Positions 10,031 to 21,741 of a stretch of 64,000 bases of DNA are shown in pieces. This stretch comes from Echinarachnius parma. Lineage: Eukaryota > Echinodermata > Echinoidea > Clypeasteroida > Echinarachniidae. The notes under the pieces were generated by a model, which had not been told where the DNA came from, searched no databases, and saw nothing but the letters and a program-made list of their open reading frames with translations. The stretch is from assembly GCA_037951105.1 (NCBI GenBank), contig JBAMJV010002969.1, forward strand, positions 51,102-115,101, given 5' to 3'. Each line of letters opens with the position of its first letter. The first letter of the stretch is position 1. The position numbers and the translations under genes are program-made.

Positions 10031-10672
10031 AAAACATCTTTTTTTTATTCGGCCATAACTTTTTTAAAAGTCTATAAACACCCAATTTTCCTTTAATATT
10101 CAGATAGAATATGAGTTGTAGATACGAATTCATACCTCATTTATGCCGAGTAAATGTTATAAAGTCATCATATTTAGGGTTAAAGTTGAAAATGCGAATT
10201 TTAATCAATTTCAATCAATTTTGAAATCGATCACAGCGGACTTTAGACCATATCTCGCTTATTCTCCACCAATTTACTCCCAATTTTGATATAATTATCG
10301 TAGCTGATGTCATGCTCTATTCGCAATCTATTCACAACATTTCGTTTTGTTCACTGGATCCTGATGAATCTTTTGATTGGAAATAAGCAGTGAGTCCAAA
10401 TCTGTTACAAATTGAGGGTTAGCCAAAACGTATGTTTTCGACCTATAACTGCTGAAGGAATTATGCTATCAACTTGAAATTCCGGATGTAGATAAGGATT
10501 TGCAAGCCCAGCATTTCTTAAGTTAACACTAAATCGCGAAAATGTATATTTCATTGTCATATTTCCTGTCAAAGGTCAAATAAATCAAGCATGAATACTC
10601 AATAACCACTTACGCCACGGACATGAGATTCAGCACACATGCATGTTACAATGAAAGGAACATTGCATAACA
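10031..10672. other. AT-rich intronic sequence, nothing recognised
   Basis: No splice-bounded frame and no repeat shared with the rest of the window was seen. Confidence 0.5.
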
Positions 10673-11005
10673 GGGGGGCGTTGCATAAAACTCAAAGTTG
10701 CGTTTGATTTTGCATTTGATCGAACGCAAAATCAAACGCAACTTTGCGTTTGATCGCAATTGACCGTTGCATAAACATCTGGATCAAACGCAACTTTGCG
10801 TTTGATATCAAACGCAAGTTTAATTATGATATGGATCAGACGCAAAGTTGCGTTTGATATCAAACGCAAAGTTGCGTTTGATTTCAAACTCAAGTCTTTA
10901 TGCAACGGAGTTGCGTTTAAACGCAAAGTTGCGTTTGATTTTTGGTGACTTGCGTCGATAATCAAACGCAACTTTGCGTTTGGAGTTTTATGCAACGCCC
11001 CCCCC
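10673..11005. mobile_element. Palindromic MITE made of aaacgcaactttgcgttt units
   Basis: The ends are perfect inverse copies (GGGGGGCGTTGCATAAAACTC and GAGTTTTATGCAACGCCCCCC). The interior repeats the self-complementary unit atcaaacgcaactttgcgtt more than five times. The whole element can fold into many alternative hairpins. No coding sequence. Confidence 0.75.
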
Positions 11006-11775
11006 AGGTCGGATTATGAAAATGGCGTTAAAGATATGTAAATTAGGTTAAAAGGACAAATAATTTACTGTTCCGTATTTAACTAACCATTAATTATTTG
11101 CACTTTCACTAATCTGTGTAGACTTTTAGGACAATTTAGACTCGAGGTCCATTTCAAAACATAACGCCCACGCACGAAAACGCTCCATTCATCATGTATG
11201 TGTGTGTCAATTGGCCATTATTAAAACCTGAAAGCCAACATTGGATATACAAAGTAGATAAAATAGTACAAAATGCATTATTTCTTTAATAGTACATGTA
11301 TTAACATGTCTCACTTACCATCACTTCCATCAAGCATAGATTTACTACTAGCTGCCTCACAAGAGCGCTACTCCCAATACTGGTTACTAATGCATAGTCC
11401 TCAAGATCACAAATGCCAGGCTAGGAATATAACCTTTATATAGCAGTTACTGTAAGAAGTTACTTAGCAAATGTCATGTTCCCGTTCAGGAAAGAAGATA
11501 GATGAGAATTATCAATTTAATGCTGGCCCAGATAAATCATTAGTCACTGAAATTCATATTATAATATCCACAGAAGTCAGTCGAAACAATTTTCAGAGCT
11601 TAAACATTAAAATACATTAGTTGTTTTCAATTTACAAGTATCATGCAATGCACCATGATTTGGAGTGGTATAGCGCCATCTAACGGCGATTAATTCAAAT
11701 ATCGGTTCGCTCGTCACAAAATGACACCAAACACACATGTTACTCGCACATTGTACAAGTTATATGATTGCACAT
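11006..11775. other. Intronic sequence, nothing recognised
   Basis: No gene or shared repeat seen. Confidence 0.5.
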
Positions 11776-12533
11776 GGGCAATTCCACGGTAACGGAAGGA
11801 CATTCAGACGCAATTTTTGAAATTAAATCAAACAATTCCAGGATCCTGCCTATGATTCATCATTGTAAATTACATTTCTGAGACTCTTGGTGGGACACCT
11901 TTGATTTCCTATTTATTATTATTTTGTTTAACATTACGTTTATTAGATATGGACACTAATGAGGCCGGTAACGGAAGGACGGCAAAACGGACATGGATTT
12001 TCACGTTCTTTAGTTATGATCCAATCTCTGTGAAGTTAAGAGGACTATCATGTTATATTGGCTCATAGTCCATTCCCAAATGTTCAAAGAGTATTACAAC
12101 ACTTATTTGAAAAAAATATTTTTATTGGTATATTCACTGTTCGGTAACGGAAGGACAGTAACGGAAGGACAGAGTTTTTGATTCATCAAAAATATACTTT
12201 AGGGCTCTGAAAAGACTGAAATTATCACCTGAACACACATTGTGATATTCAATCATCCAATTTGGTACCTTAAAACAGAAAAATACCAGAAAGGAATGCA
12301 ACAAATGAAGAAAATCTAGAAATAGGCACTGTGTAGTCCCATGTGTATAGGTACATGTATGGTGTCTGTTTCTCCTATCAGGAGACACCTACTATTTTTT
12401 TAAATCATGTCAACTGAAAGATATCATTATGTGATCATGATTTATTTTTTAAAAATCCAGAAAAAATAAACAAGATCAGAAATAATCCTCATTTGATTTT
12501 TCCACTTTTGGCTCATTTGGCGTGGAATTGCCC
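11776..12533. mobile_element. MITE with GGGCAATTCCACG termini and GTAACGGAAGGAC motifs
   Basis: The ends are GGGCAATTCCACG and CGTGGAATTGCCC, flanked on both sides by acat. The motif ggtaacggaaggac occurs at 11790, 11970, 12142 and, slightly changed, 12157, which looks like an internal iterated binding site. Confidence 0.65.
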
Positions 12534-12867
12534 ACATCCATTTCCAACTTCAAACAACATATTCCTTGCCAAATATTGGCGGTCTGCTATCCATAAATAG
12601 GATTTTTAGGGACTTAGTAATGACGGTAGACAAACTGCCGCTCATCAACATTCTATCTTGTATTTGCAAATGCACAATGCAATCTTCTACTCATATATAT
12701 CATAATTTGTTCCATATGTCAAGCGCCATTTAAGCTTAAAAAAAACAAAAAACAAAAAACCTGACGAAGTGTTGCAGCGGCGCACGAAACGTCGTGCTCT
12801 TCTAGATCCCTTGTTGACCATACATTGCGAGGCAAACGAATATCACTAGCGATATTATTTTCGATAC
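12534..12867. other. Spacer with a hammerhead-like ctgacga...gaaac motif
   Basis: No gene. At 12761-12793 the sequence cctgacgaagtgttgc is followed by cgcacgaaacgtcgtg. The spacing resembles the conserved core of hammerhead ribozymes found in Penelope-like and other retroelements, but the stems are weak. Confidence 0.35.
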
Positions 12868-12889
12868 ATTACCTTTGGTTCACTTTTTC

Positions 12890-14330
12890 AGAAAAAAATC
12901 TTAGTCACACAAAATTCCAAGATGGCGGCCATTTTCCAAGATGGCCGCCAAAAAGCTACTTTTTGTCATAAAAAGATAAATAATTAGTCGATTTCAATGA
13001 TCTTGGTGTCGATTCGAATTATATATGGCATGCATAAACCAAATGTGGTATATTTAGTCCCTATCCACCTACGTAGCTACTGTAAAAATCCAACATGGCG
13101 GCCATTTCCAAAGATGGCCGCCAAAAAGCTACTTTTTGCCTTAAGAAAAAATTAATTTGTCGGTTTCAATGATCTAGGAGTCGATACTAATTATGTATAG
13201 TAGCAAAAACCAAATATGCAATATTCGGTCCCTATCCAGTGGCGTAGTTACTGTGAAATTCCAAGAAATTTTCCAAGATGGCCGCCAAAAAGCTCCTTTT
13301 TGTCATTAAAAGAGAAATAATCAGCCAATTTCAATGATCTTGAAGTCAGTTCCAATTACATATGGTATGCAGAAACAAAATGTGTTATATTTAGTCCCTA
13401 TCCAGCTGGGTACCTACAGTATAAATCCAACATGGCGGTCATTTTCGAAGATGGCCGCCGAAAAGCGGCTTTTTGTCATTAAAAGAGAAATAGTCAGTCA
13501 ATTTCAATGATCTTGGAGTCAATTCCAATTACGTATGGTATGTAGAAACCAAATGTGCTATATCTAGTTTTTATCCAGTTTGGTAGAGCTACTGTAGAAA
13601 TTCAACATGGCGGCCATTTTCCAAGATGGCCGCCCCAAAGCTACTTTTTATCATTAAAAGAGAAATAATCAGTACATTTCAATGATCTTAAGAGTCAATT
13701 CCAATTAAATTTGGTATGCAGAAACCAAATTTGCTATATTTAGTCCCTATCCAGTTGGGTAGCTACTGTAGAAATCCACCATGGCGGCCATTTCGAAGAT
13801 GACCGCAAAACAGCTATTTTTTGTCATTAAAAGAGAAATAGTCTGTCAATTGCAATGATCTTGCAGTCAATTCCAATTACATATGGTATGCAGAAACAAA
13901 AGTGCTATATTTAGTCCCTATCCATTTGCATATCTTCTGACTATACAAATCCAATATGGTGGCTATTTTCATAAAAAGATTATTAAATTGTTCATTTAAA
14001 TGATCTGGAAGTCGATTATAATTATGCATGGTATACATAAACCAAATGTGCTACATTTAGTCCCTATCCACTGGCCAAGCTACGTTTAGCAACATTTTTA
14101 TATTGACTACGTTGGTTAATATCAGAGTGATTTTTACAGTCGATTTAAATTGTGTATAGTATTCAGAAACCAAATTTGCTACATCTAGACCTATCCAATT
14201 GTGTAGCTACTGGACAATCGAGCATGGCGGCCATTTCCAATATGGCCACCAAATTTTACTTTTTTGTCATTAAAATACAAACTAATAGATGGTCAATTTC
14301 AATGGTTTGTGAGTCGATTAAAATCGTATA
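12890..14330 (+). repeat. Tandem array, unit about 170 bp, left arm
   Basis: The landmark aagatggccgcc(aaaaagct) recurs at about 12936, 13107, 13272, 13446, 13621 and 13793, then decays. Each unit also has tcaatgatcttggagtc and tagtccctatccag. Eight or so units are visible, each diverged. Confidence 0.85.
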
Positions 14331-14459
14331 TTCTTAAAAATTGCAACTCTTGAGAATTGCAAAATGTGCGTCCAAACGATGCCGTACTCTCGAGAGTTGC
14401 AAATCTTAATAATTAAAACCGGAAGTAGTGTGCGCGCCTTTTCTCATTTGAGGTCATGC

Positions 14460-14558
14460 GCACTGATATTTTAATATCTATTGTGCATTTTCTTGATAGT
14501 AACATTTCCTTGGTCAATTCATAGCTTGCGATTGACATTGTTTTCTTTCTTTTACTTG

Positions 14559-14591
<33 letters not shown>

Positions 14592-15150
14592 TACGTCGCG
14601 ATTGCGTTTTATTTTTTATTTTTTTGTTTTTGTTTGCTAAATACCATCTGCACATCATATTATAATGATTATTTAGCCTCCATAATTATGAAAGTTAAGT
14701 ATACTGATTCTAAAATAGTACATTTTTACAAACTTACTTTAAATTATCATCAATAGTTTCCTGCTAACTTGTTGGTATCATATCACTGTTCATTTATTTG
14801 GTCATCATTGTATAGCGGTTTCACTCCTAATGTAATATCACATTTTAGTATAGGTTTTAGTATAGGTATAGGGAAATTCAATTTGACACGACCGTGTTTA
14901 TCATCTCAATGTTCTTCACATTTTCGAAAGTTAATATTTTTGATGGATTTTAAATTTGTAAGTAACTTACTTCCTGTTTGTTTTTACGTTACATTTTAGT
15001 TTTCTTATATTGTATATCAATGTGATATATGTTTTGAATATGTGTATATAGATCTGTATATATATTTGTTATATTGTGTTAAATGTGATTTTCTTCAATA
15101 CCCTTCGACAGGGTGACATGAGAAATAAAACATTGAACATTGAACATTGA
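14460..15150 (+). mobile_element. LINE 3' end with (ATTGAAC)n tail
   Basis: The 3' stretch cttcgacagggtgacatgag, aataaaacattgaac and the repeats of cattgaa form the tail of a CR1/L2-like element. A (TTA)n run lies at 14563-14590. No RT residues remain in any frame. Confidence 0.55.
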
Positions 15151-15433
15151 ACTGGACTTGTTTTCACACTTGAAGCATATCTCAGACATGAGGTCAACCT
15201 AAGCTATGAGTCTCGTGTTGATCGTGTCCAAACGCACGCACAAACGTGTTTTGTAACCACAAGATAACTACAAGATAACTCATGCAATCGATAGCATCGC
15301 TTTTATTGTTTGCCATAGTTTTAAAAGAAAATTCTCCTGTATCAATATATCGCGGCATGACGTAACTGAGTTAATCCAATAAATGACGCAGTATTGACCA
15401 CGTAAGTTAACTAAATCAAATGGTTTACCCCTA

Positions 15434-15631
15434 CACTCTTAAAAGAATTGGGCAACAAATGCCCAACTGTTAACCAACACTGGGTAACATACTGTCCACA
15501 CAACTATTGGTTAAAATCTGCCCAACTAATGTTCACTTGAAGGCTCAATTGGGTAATAATTGCCCAGAATTATGAATCTTTTTAACCAACCAACAATTAC
15601 CCAACTAAATTTACCCAACATTTCAAGAGTG
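15434..15631. mobile_element. MITE with CACTCTTaaaa termini, TA target
   Basis: TA at 15432-15433 and 15632-15633 flanks the ends CACTCTTAAAAGAATTGGGCAAC and (inverted) CACTCTTGAAATGTTGGGTAA. The interior repeats tgcccaac-like motifs in both orientations. Confidence 0.75.
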
Positions 15632-15716
15632 TATATGGCCATTGTTTCATGAACCTCCATAAAACAAACAAGAATTTAAATATTTCTTATTGAGAATGCA
15701 CAGGTATATACTTCAG

Positions 15717-15826
15717 GAAAAGACTGGTCTATTGACATATTGGAGGAAAAATCTGAAGACTTCCATCCATTGGACACCAAGGATATTGTCCAGGCTGATT
15801 TTGCTGAACTTATATCCTCACAATAG
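15717..15826 (+). CDS. Possible terminal exon, function unknown
   Basis: After an acceptor-like atatacttcag, a frame reads KDWSIDILEEKSEDFHPLD and ends ADFAELISSQ-stop. The peptide looks natural (acidic, amphipathic) and differs from the AT-rich surroundings. No partner exon was found and the strand is opposite to gene A. It may be part of a processed or transposon-borne sequence. Confidence 0.3.
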
Positions 15827-15829
15827 CTG

Positions 15830-16560
15830 CGTATAGAGCTCTAATTGGCATAGAATAGGGGTGAAAAAACAGTGAAAATGTGTTCTATCAGCGTATTAGA
15901 AATATTACAGCAATAAGCAAGCGAATGATCCTGAAAGAGATTGTCTTCTATATAAGTCCATTGCAAGTTACAAGCGATTATAACCTCTAGGAAGTTTCTG
16001 GCACGAGAATTAACCTCCCCCTGTTTCAAGCAAAACTGTGAACTGATTTACATTCAGGAATCGGCATTTCTGTTTTTCAGACATATATATGTTACCTCAT
16101 GACTATATCACATGTGCTCGCCTCATAATAGGTACAGAACCTAAATCACACATAATAGTCTAGAAGAGGCGTACAGAGTTTCGACATCCATCACGACAAC
16201 CTCATCCCCTGCATGCAGCTCTACACAATATTTCGTTACTTGCTACTAGTAAACTTTGCCAGTTCACTTTACCAGTCACACTTCGTCGGCCACATCCTAC
16301 GGAAATTCTTTCACTCTCTCACACCTCATAATTATCGAATACAATATTTATCTTTTTATAATCCACTTCATACATTTAAAGAAACTAATTGGACTTATTG
16401 CACAATGACTTCCCAACAGATGGGTTTAAACTTTAGGGTTACCCCACCCCCATTCTAGCTACACCTTTGGATATGTAGCACGTTTAGCTTTTGCATACCA
16501 TACACGTTTCACATCGATTCTGGACAAGATGCATTTAATTAGACCAATTCAGCATATCAG
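15830..16560. other. Centre of the foldback element, nothing recognised
   Basis: The frames here lack splice or codon support. No gene seen. Confidence 0.5.
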
Positions 16561-16569
16561 CATATTTGT

Positions 16570-17345
16570 ATGCATTTTTGTTTTGCTTTTTTGGCAGCCA
16601 TCTTGGAAAATAGCCGCCATTTTAGATTTTACAGTAGCTTCGCCACTGGATAGGGACTAAATGAATCGCATTCGTTTCTGCATACCATGCATAATTAGAA
16701 TGGACTCGCAGATTATGAATCAACAAATTAATTCTCCCGTTATGACAACATTTTTCTTTTTGGCGGCCATCTTAGAAAATGTCCGCCATGTTGGAATTTA
16801 ACAGTAGCTACGCCACTGGATAGGGACCGAATATTGCACATTTGGTTTCTGCTTACTATTCATAATTAGTATCGACTCCCAGATCATTGAAACCGACAAA
16901 TAATTATTTCTTAAGACAAAAAGTAGCTTTTTGGCGGCCATCGTGGAAAATGGCCGCCATGTTGAATTTTTACAGTAGCTACATAGGTGGATAGGGACTA
17001 GATATACCACATTTGGTTTCTGCATGCCATATATAATTGGAATCGACACCAAGATCATTGAAATCGAGTAATTATTTTTCTTTTTACGACAAAAAGTAGC
17101 TTTTTGGCGGCCATCTTGGAAAATGGCCGCCATGTTGAATTGTTACAGTAGCTACATAGGTGGGTAGGGACTAGATATACCACATTTGGTTCCTGCATGC
17201 CATATATAATTGAAATCGACACCAAGATCATTGAAATCGACTAATTATTTTTCTTTTTATGACCAAAAGTAGCTTTTTGGCGGCCATCTTGGAAAATGGC
17301 TGCCATGTTGGAATTTTGCGTGGCTAAGATTTTTTTCTGAAAAAA
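16570..17345 (-). repeat. Tandem array, unit about 170 bp, right arm (inverted)
   Basis: Four to five copies of the same unit as at 12890-14330 are present in reverse orientation, with agctttttggcggccatctt at about 16750, 16928, 17098 and 17272. The two innermost copies are the most diverged. Confidence 0.85.
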
Positions 17346-17365
17346 TTAACCAAAGGTAATGTACA

Positions 17366-17745
17366 TGCCAATGTGGGTGCTTGTATGACTAATTGAACGA
17401 TTGTTACAGCTATCTGCCCCACTATAAGGCTAAGCATGGGTGGTATAATCATCAAACAAGTTTTATTTTCAGGCTGCACTTTTCATAACTACTCAGATTT
17501 CCAAACGCACTGAAAATGGTTTGCAAAATGTATAAATCTAGATGGAAATAATCAATTAGGGGTGTTGGTGGCTTTGAGGGGGACTTACATCTAACTACCG
17601 AGGCTATGAAATTCTCCAAAATATATCAATAACATGTTTTACAACATGAAAGCTGACCATGCCTGATACATAGGATGCCCAATCACCTATTAAAATGTAT
17701 ATTATATATTTTGCATCTTCACAATAAAAATTATGTATTCAAACA
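17366..17745. other. Intron A5/A4 sequence, nothing recognised
   Basis: No gene or shared repeat seen. Confidence 0.5.
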
Positions 17746-17747
17746 TA

Positions 17748-18112
17748 TACAGAAACTGACCAGAAATAATATAAATGAAAAAGAGCAAAGAAAATGGGAT
17801 TCCTCCGGGATCTTATTTCCTTTGCTCTTTTTCATATAAATTATATATTTCTGGTCAGTTTCTTTATAATGGTTGAATTAATTGTACAAACAAGTTGCAT
17901 CATTCCGGTGATCCCTCGCATATATATCCCAAGTTGATTTCTATCCTTCGGGCTTATGTCATGTTTATAATAGCTTCTGACCACACGTCCATTGAAAACT
18001 AAGGGGTTTCAGTGACGAGCACCGCACTGGGGTTTCCTACAGCACAGGCGGTAGGGCGCCGGTCTAGCATCTCGGAGGAATCCCATTTTATTTGCTTTTT
18101 TCATTTATAAAA
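17748..18112. repeat. Hairpin repeat (gaaactgaccagaaat arms) plus a partial third arm
   Basis: Arm 17751-17800 (gaaactgaccagaaat and gaaaaagagcaaagaaaatg) is inverted at 17812-17866. The cassette tcggaggaatcccattttatttgc recurs at 18074-18112. A tRNA-like ggcggtagggcgccggtctag lies at 18047, possibly from a SINE. Confidence 0.6.
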
Positions 18113-18360
18113 TTATTAACAGAGAAATACACCTACATAAAGTTAACCATGGTGTAAAAAGACAATTCCAATCAAAGCGTCTTCATATTCACATAATTGC
18201 CATTTGAATCATGCAATTATATGGCTTCTGTAAGTATTTCATTACTTATAATTATGTAAACATAAATATTTGAAGGATTCAAACACAAAATGGGTAACAC
18301 TGAGATTTGTCCACCTTTGCCAGAACTGCACAAAATTAATCACTCAATTAATTAAATCAC

Positions 18361-18664
18361 CGTGCAGAAGCTCTTGAGATGCAGGGGACCAATTGGCAGT
18401 TCAGCGGTGGACGTCACCTTCCAACCCATCCGTTCCGCGAACGAACGAAACTTCCTCGCATACCCAGTCTCATCCTTCTTCTGGTATATGAGATAAACAT
18501 CATAGAACTCTTGTTGAGGGTAACTCGGAGACGACACGCTACGTACGAGGGAAGATGGCGAAGGATGTGAAGATGAAGAGGAACTGGATTGAACTGGTTG
18601 GCTCACTGAGTGGTGCATACCTCTTGATGCTGAATCGGAACTGTAACCGCTAGATGATGCGCAG
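18361..18664 (-). CDS. Gene A exon A4: Ser-rich linker and N-terminal half of the TIR domain
   Basis: It encodes about 101 residues and begins one base into a codon after atggcag. The first 50 are a low-complexity Ser/Pro linker (QPVQSSSSSSSHPSPSS). Then TIR box 1 appears as EFYDVYLIYQKKDETGYARK, with helix A FRSFAERMGWKV. In the box 2/BB-loop position it reads STAELPIGPLHLKS rather than the usual RDxxPG, so the interaction loop is unusual. The donor CTGCACG|GTGATT is phase 0 and joins VMECCSY of exon A5, restoring a continuous TIR fold. The exon follows A3 with matching phase (2 bases + 1). Confidence 0.85.
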
Positions 18665-18784
18665 CTGCCATTTATTGAAGAGATACAGAATATTTTTCTT
18701 CTTAATTTTTACAGTTGATTTTGATGTAAGTCTAAATACAGTTTAATAATGCTTATAAAAAATAAAAATACCTCAATGGAAGTT

Positions 18785-19074
18785 CATTCATTCATTCATT
18801 CATTAATTTATTGATTTCTCATAAAATATACAATATACAAGGTAAAATGTGTCAGGAAATCACATAAAAAAGCCAGAGGCTTGAGAGGGAGTGATTCCCT
18901 ATATACAAATACATAATATAATATAATGTTATACACGAAAAAAACAACAAAAAAAAACACTTAGGGTAAACTAACTACATTAAATCAAGAAATTACAAAT
19001 AAATAAGCTAACAATCCAACACCCCTAACCCCCCCCCCCCCCCCCCCGATGGAAATAATTGAACATCATGGTAA
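18785..19074 (-). mobile_element. 3' untranslated end of the LINE at 19075-21735, with (ATGA)n tail
   Basis: Read on the minus strand, this follows the RT stop codon. It contains a C/G run (about 19 bases at 19030) and ends in repeated aatgaatgaatg. The microsatellite tail matches CR1/L2-like LINEs. Confidence 0.65.
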
Positions 19075-21735
19075 TTAATAAGCATTGACAAAATGTTTTT
19101 TAAACTTAGACCTGAAAGAACTTGTCATATTTACATTTTTAAGAGTAGAGTCGAGCTCATTCCAGAGTTTGCTACCTTTATAAATCACAGAGTTATTTTG
19201 TTTCAATGTTAAGCGACAAAATGGCAAGACAAAATTGTTTTTGTTTCTTGTATTAAACTGATGGATAGCGAGATTTCGTTTAAAGTATTGAATAAAAATA
19301 TCGGGTAATAGGCCATTGACGAACTTAAACATAAAAATACCGAGTTTCAGTGAGATACTGTCATAGAATGTTACACAATTCAATTCTTTAAAGAGCGGAG
19401 AAGTATGAGCAATAAAGTGAGAATTAGTACAAATTCGGATTGCTTTCTTTTGTAATGTATACTCCGCAAAAAAAGAAACTGGACACTTGTATGAGACCAA
19501 ATATTTAGTATTCATTAACGATAAAATATATGATATTGTATATCAAATTAAAGATAAAATTACCCTCTTCAATATTCGCATGAAGTCCAGATGAAATCAT
19601 TCATGCATGACTTGTCACGGTCAATTAACCACACCAAGGTCTGTTTTCAAAAATAGCAAAAATGGAACATCCACCCAACCATATAAATGTTGATAAGCAT
19701 AATGTAAAACGCTATATTCATGAGATGGCATAATTTTTCATTACAAATGGGATCTTTTCTATCTTCATCTCAATAAAAAGTATAAATGAAGACAAATTGT
19801 GAACGTTATAGGTGTTATTTTCATCCAAAAGTAACAAAATGGGGAATTCCATGGCAAAGCTTTATTAGTCAAAACCACAGTTTGTGCCCTTATTTCAGCA
19901 TAAAAATGGTATAAATTCTTCTCAAGAATTATACCGTAGTCCAAAGATCTTCAAAAGCTGAAGTCACCCTTGGTCAAACAGTTGGGCAGTCTTTAACATT
20001 ACATTTCTCTAGGTAAATATGGTTAAAATTGCAGGGGACACATGAACTAGACAAGCGTCATGCCTGTAATACAGACTAGTATGATAGTGCTCTCATAACC
20101 TGGCCCTGTTTTATCGACAAAACTGTATTTCCAGAGTTTGTTCATAACAATTAAGTTGAATAATGTCATAATTTACTTGCCCCGCTCATCTTGTTTTAAG
20201 TGAAACGCTTACTATCACTTCAGTCGAATGGTGTGGTCCTCCATTGTTTTGCTATTTTTGAAAACAGACCTTGCTAGAGTTAATTGACCATGGCATTTCA
20301 TGCATGAACGATTACACCTTTAAATTATACCCTGCATGTAGAGGACTAAATTCCCTTTAATTTGATATATGATCATGTACACTTTATTGTACATTAATAT
20401 GAAATATTTCAACTTATACAAGTGTCCAGTTTCTTTTTTTGCGGAGTATATATAGACGTTGTAAGTTGCCTGAACTGGTACCAGACCAAACAAGACTACA
20501 GTAATCTAAGTAGGGCAAGACGAAGGCATTGTATAACATGAAAAGGGTTTTTAGTGGAAGAATAGAGCGGAGTTTACGCATTATACCAATAGACCTGCTA
20601 ATCTTCCCGCGAATACTATTGACATGATCAGTCCAAGTAAGTCGGTCATCAATGATGACCCCAAGAAAATTTATCTTACTTATTTTATCAATAGTAATAT
20701 CGTCTATATGAACGTTTAAATTTAAATTATTATATTGGTTACACGAACGAAATATCATATATTTTGTTTTATCTCTATTAATTTGTAGTCGATTAGCCAT
20801 AAGCCAATCACATACATTCGTAAGTTCATTATTAACAGTATTATACAATGCCTTTTCATCCTTGTGAGTAAATAAAATATTTGTATCGACTGCATATAAA
20901 TCAAAACGTAATAACTTTGATGTGTTAATAATATCATTTGCGTATATCAAAAATAATAAGGGTCCAAGTGTACTTCCTTGTGGTACTCCACATGTTATAG
21001 GTAAAATATCTGAACTAACATCATTAAACTGTGTGAACTGTTTGCGACCAGTGAGGTAGTTCTTAAACCAATTATACGGTATGCCCCTTATCCCATAATG
21101 CTCAAGTTTATGCAATAATATATTATGGTCAAGATAATCAAATGCCTTACTCAGGTCAATATAAATAGCCATAGTAATTTGTTTATTGTCTAAAGAAGTA
21201 ATAATTTGTTCCAAAGTATGTAAAAGTGCTGTTTCTGTAGAATAGGAAGGGCGAAATCCAAACTGTTCTTTTACTAAAATATCATTATCATTCAAATGAT
21301 TATACAATCTTTTATAAATAATTTTTCAAGAATTTTCGAAAATGTTAACAAGAGAGAAATAGGACGATAATTCTCTACTTGGTTCTTATTGTCTTTTTTA
21401 TAAACAGGAATTACTTTGGCTACTTTAAATGAGTCTGGGACAATACCGGTTGAAATCGATAGATTATAAATAACAGAAAGAGGTTTGGCTACTGCGTGAA
21501 TTATATTCTTAATAAATTTGACACTTATGCCATCGTAGCCACATGATGAAGAATTTTTCATTTGTTTTACAATGTCAATAATTTCATTTTCATTGGTGGG
21601 AAGGAAAAATATAGATTTTCGTGTTCGACTATTTAGATAGTGAGTAAAAGGTTTTGTCGAATGTTTAATCTTTTCAATGAAAATGTACATGTTTAAAAGA
21701 TTGTATAAGAAATCAAAACAATATGATATGAGACG
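19075..21735 (-). pseudogene. Inactivated LINE reverse transcriptase, interrupted by a MITE
   Basis: RT landmarks in order: CGYDGISVKFIKN, NYRPISLL (21.4 kb), EQFGFRPSYSTETALLH, AIYIDLSKAFD, ITCGVPQGSTLGPLLFLIYA. The catalytic box reads LYAVDTNILF, so the first Asp of YADD is replaced by Val. Then NFLGVIIDDRLTWTDHV and on to LQRLY. There the frame is broken by a 1-kb MITE and resumes as TLQKKAIRICTNSHF at about 19458, ending NAY-stop. A frameshift separates the N-terminal part (21292-21735) from the core. The endonuclease is missing. CR1/L2-like. Confidence 0.85.
19459..20450. mobile_element. Foldback MITE with ATACTCCGCAAAAAAAG termini, TA target
   Basis: The ends ATACTCCGCAAAAAAAGAAAC and its inverse bound about 990 bp. 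They split the LINE codons CTA TA|...|TA CAT TAC, so the pre-insertion site can be restored by eye. The inverted arms extend at least 200 bp (gtctgttttcaaaaatagcaa pairs with tttgctatttttgaaaacagac). The ends resemble Tc1/mariner MITEs. No transposase. Confidence 0.8.
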
Positions 21736-21741
21736 TATATA

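Larger units (their letters stand above)
12868..17360. mobile_element. Large foldback element with minisatellite-bearing inverted arms
   Basis: The left end reads TACATTACCTTTGG and the right end is its inverse, CCAAAGGTAATGTA, consistent with a TA target. Just inside, ctttttcagaaaaaaatctta and its inverse recur. Then come arrays of a roughly 170-bp unit carrying gatggcggccattttcc and aagctactttttgtc, in opposite orientation at 12890-14330 and 16570-17345. The 2.2-kb centre holds a LINE 3' end, a MITE and a possible small exon, and no transposase. Confidence 0.7.

Noticed and set aside
12890..14330. CRISPR array or centromeric satellite
   Set aside because: Units are about 170 bp, diverged, have no spacers and appear inverted at the other end of a transposon; this is a eukaryotic repeat arm.
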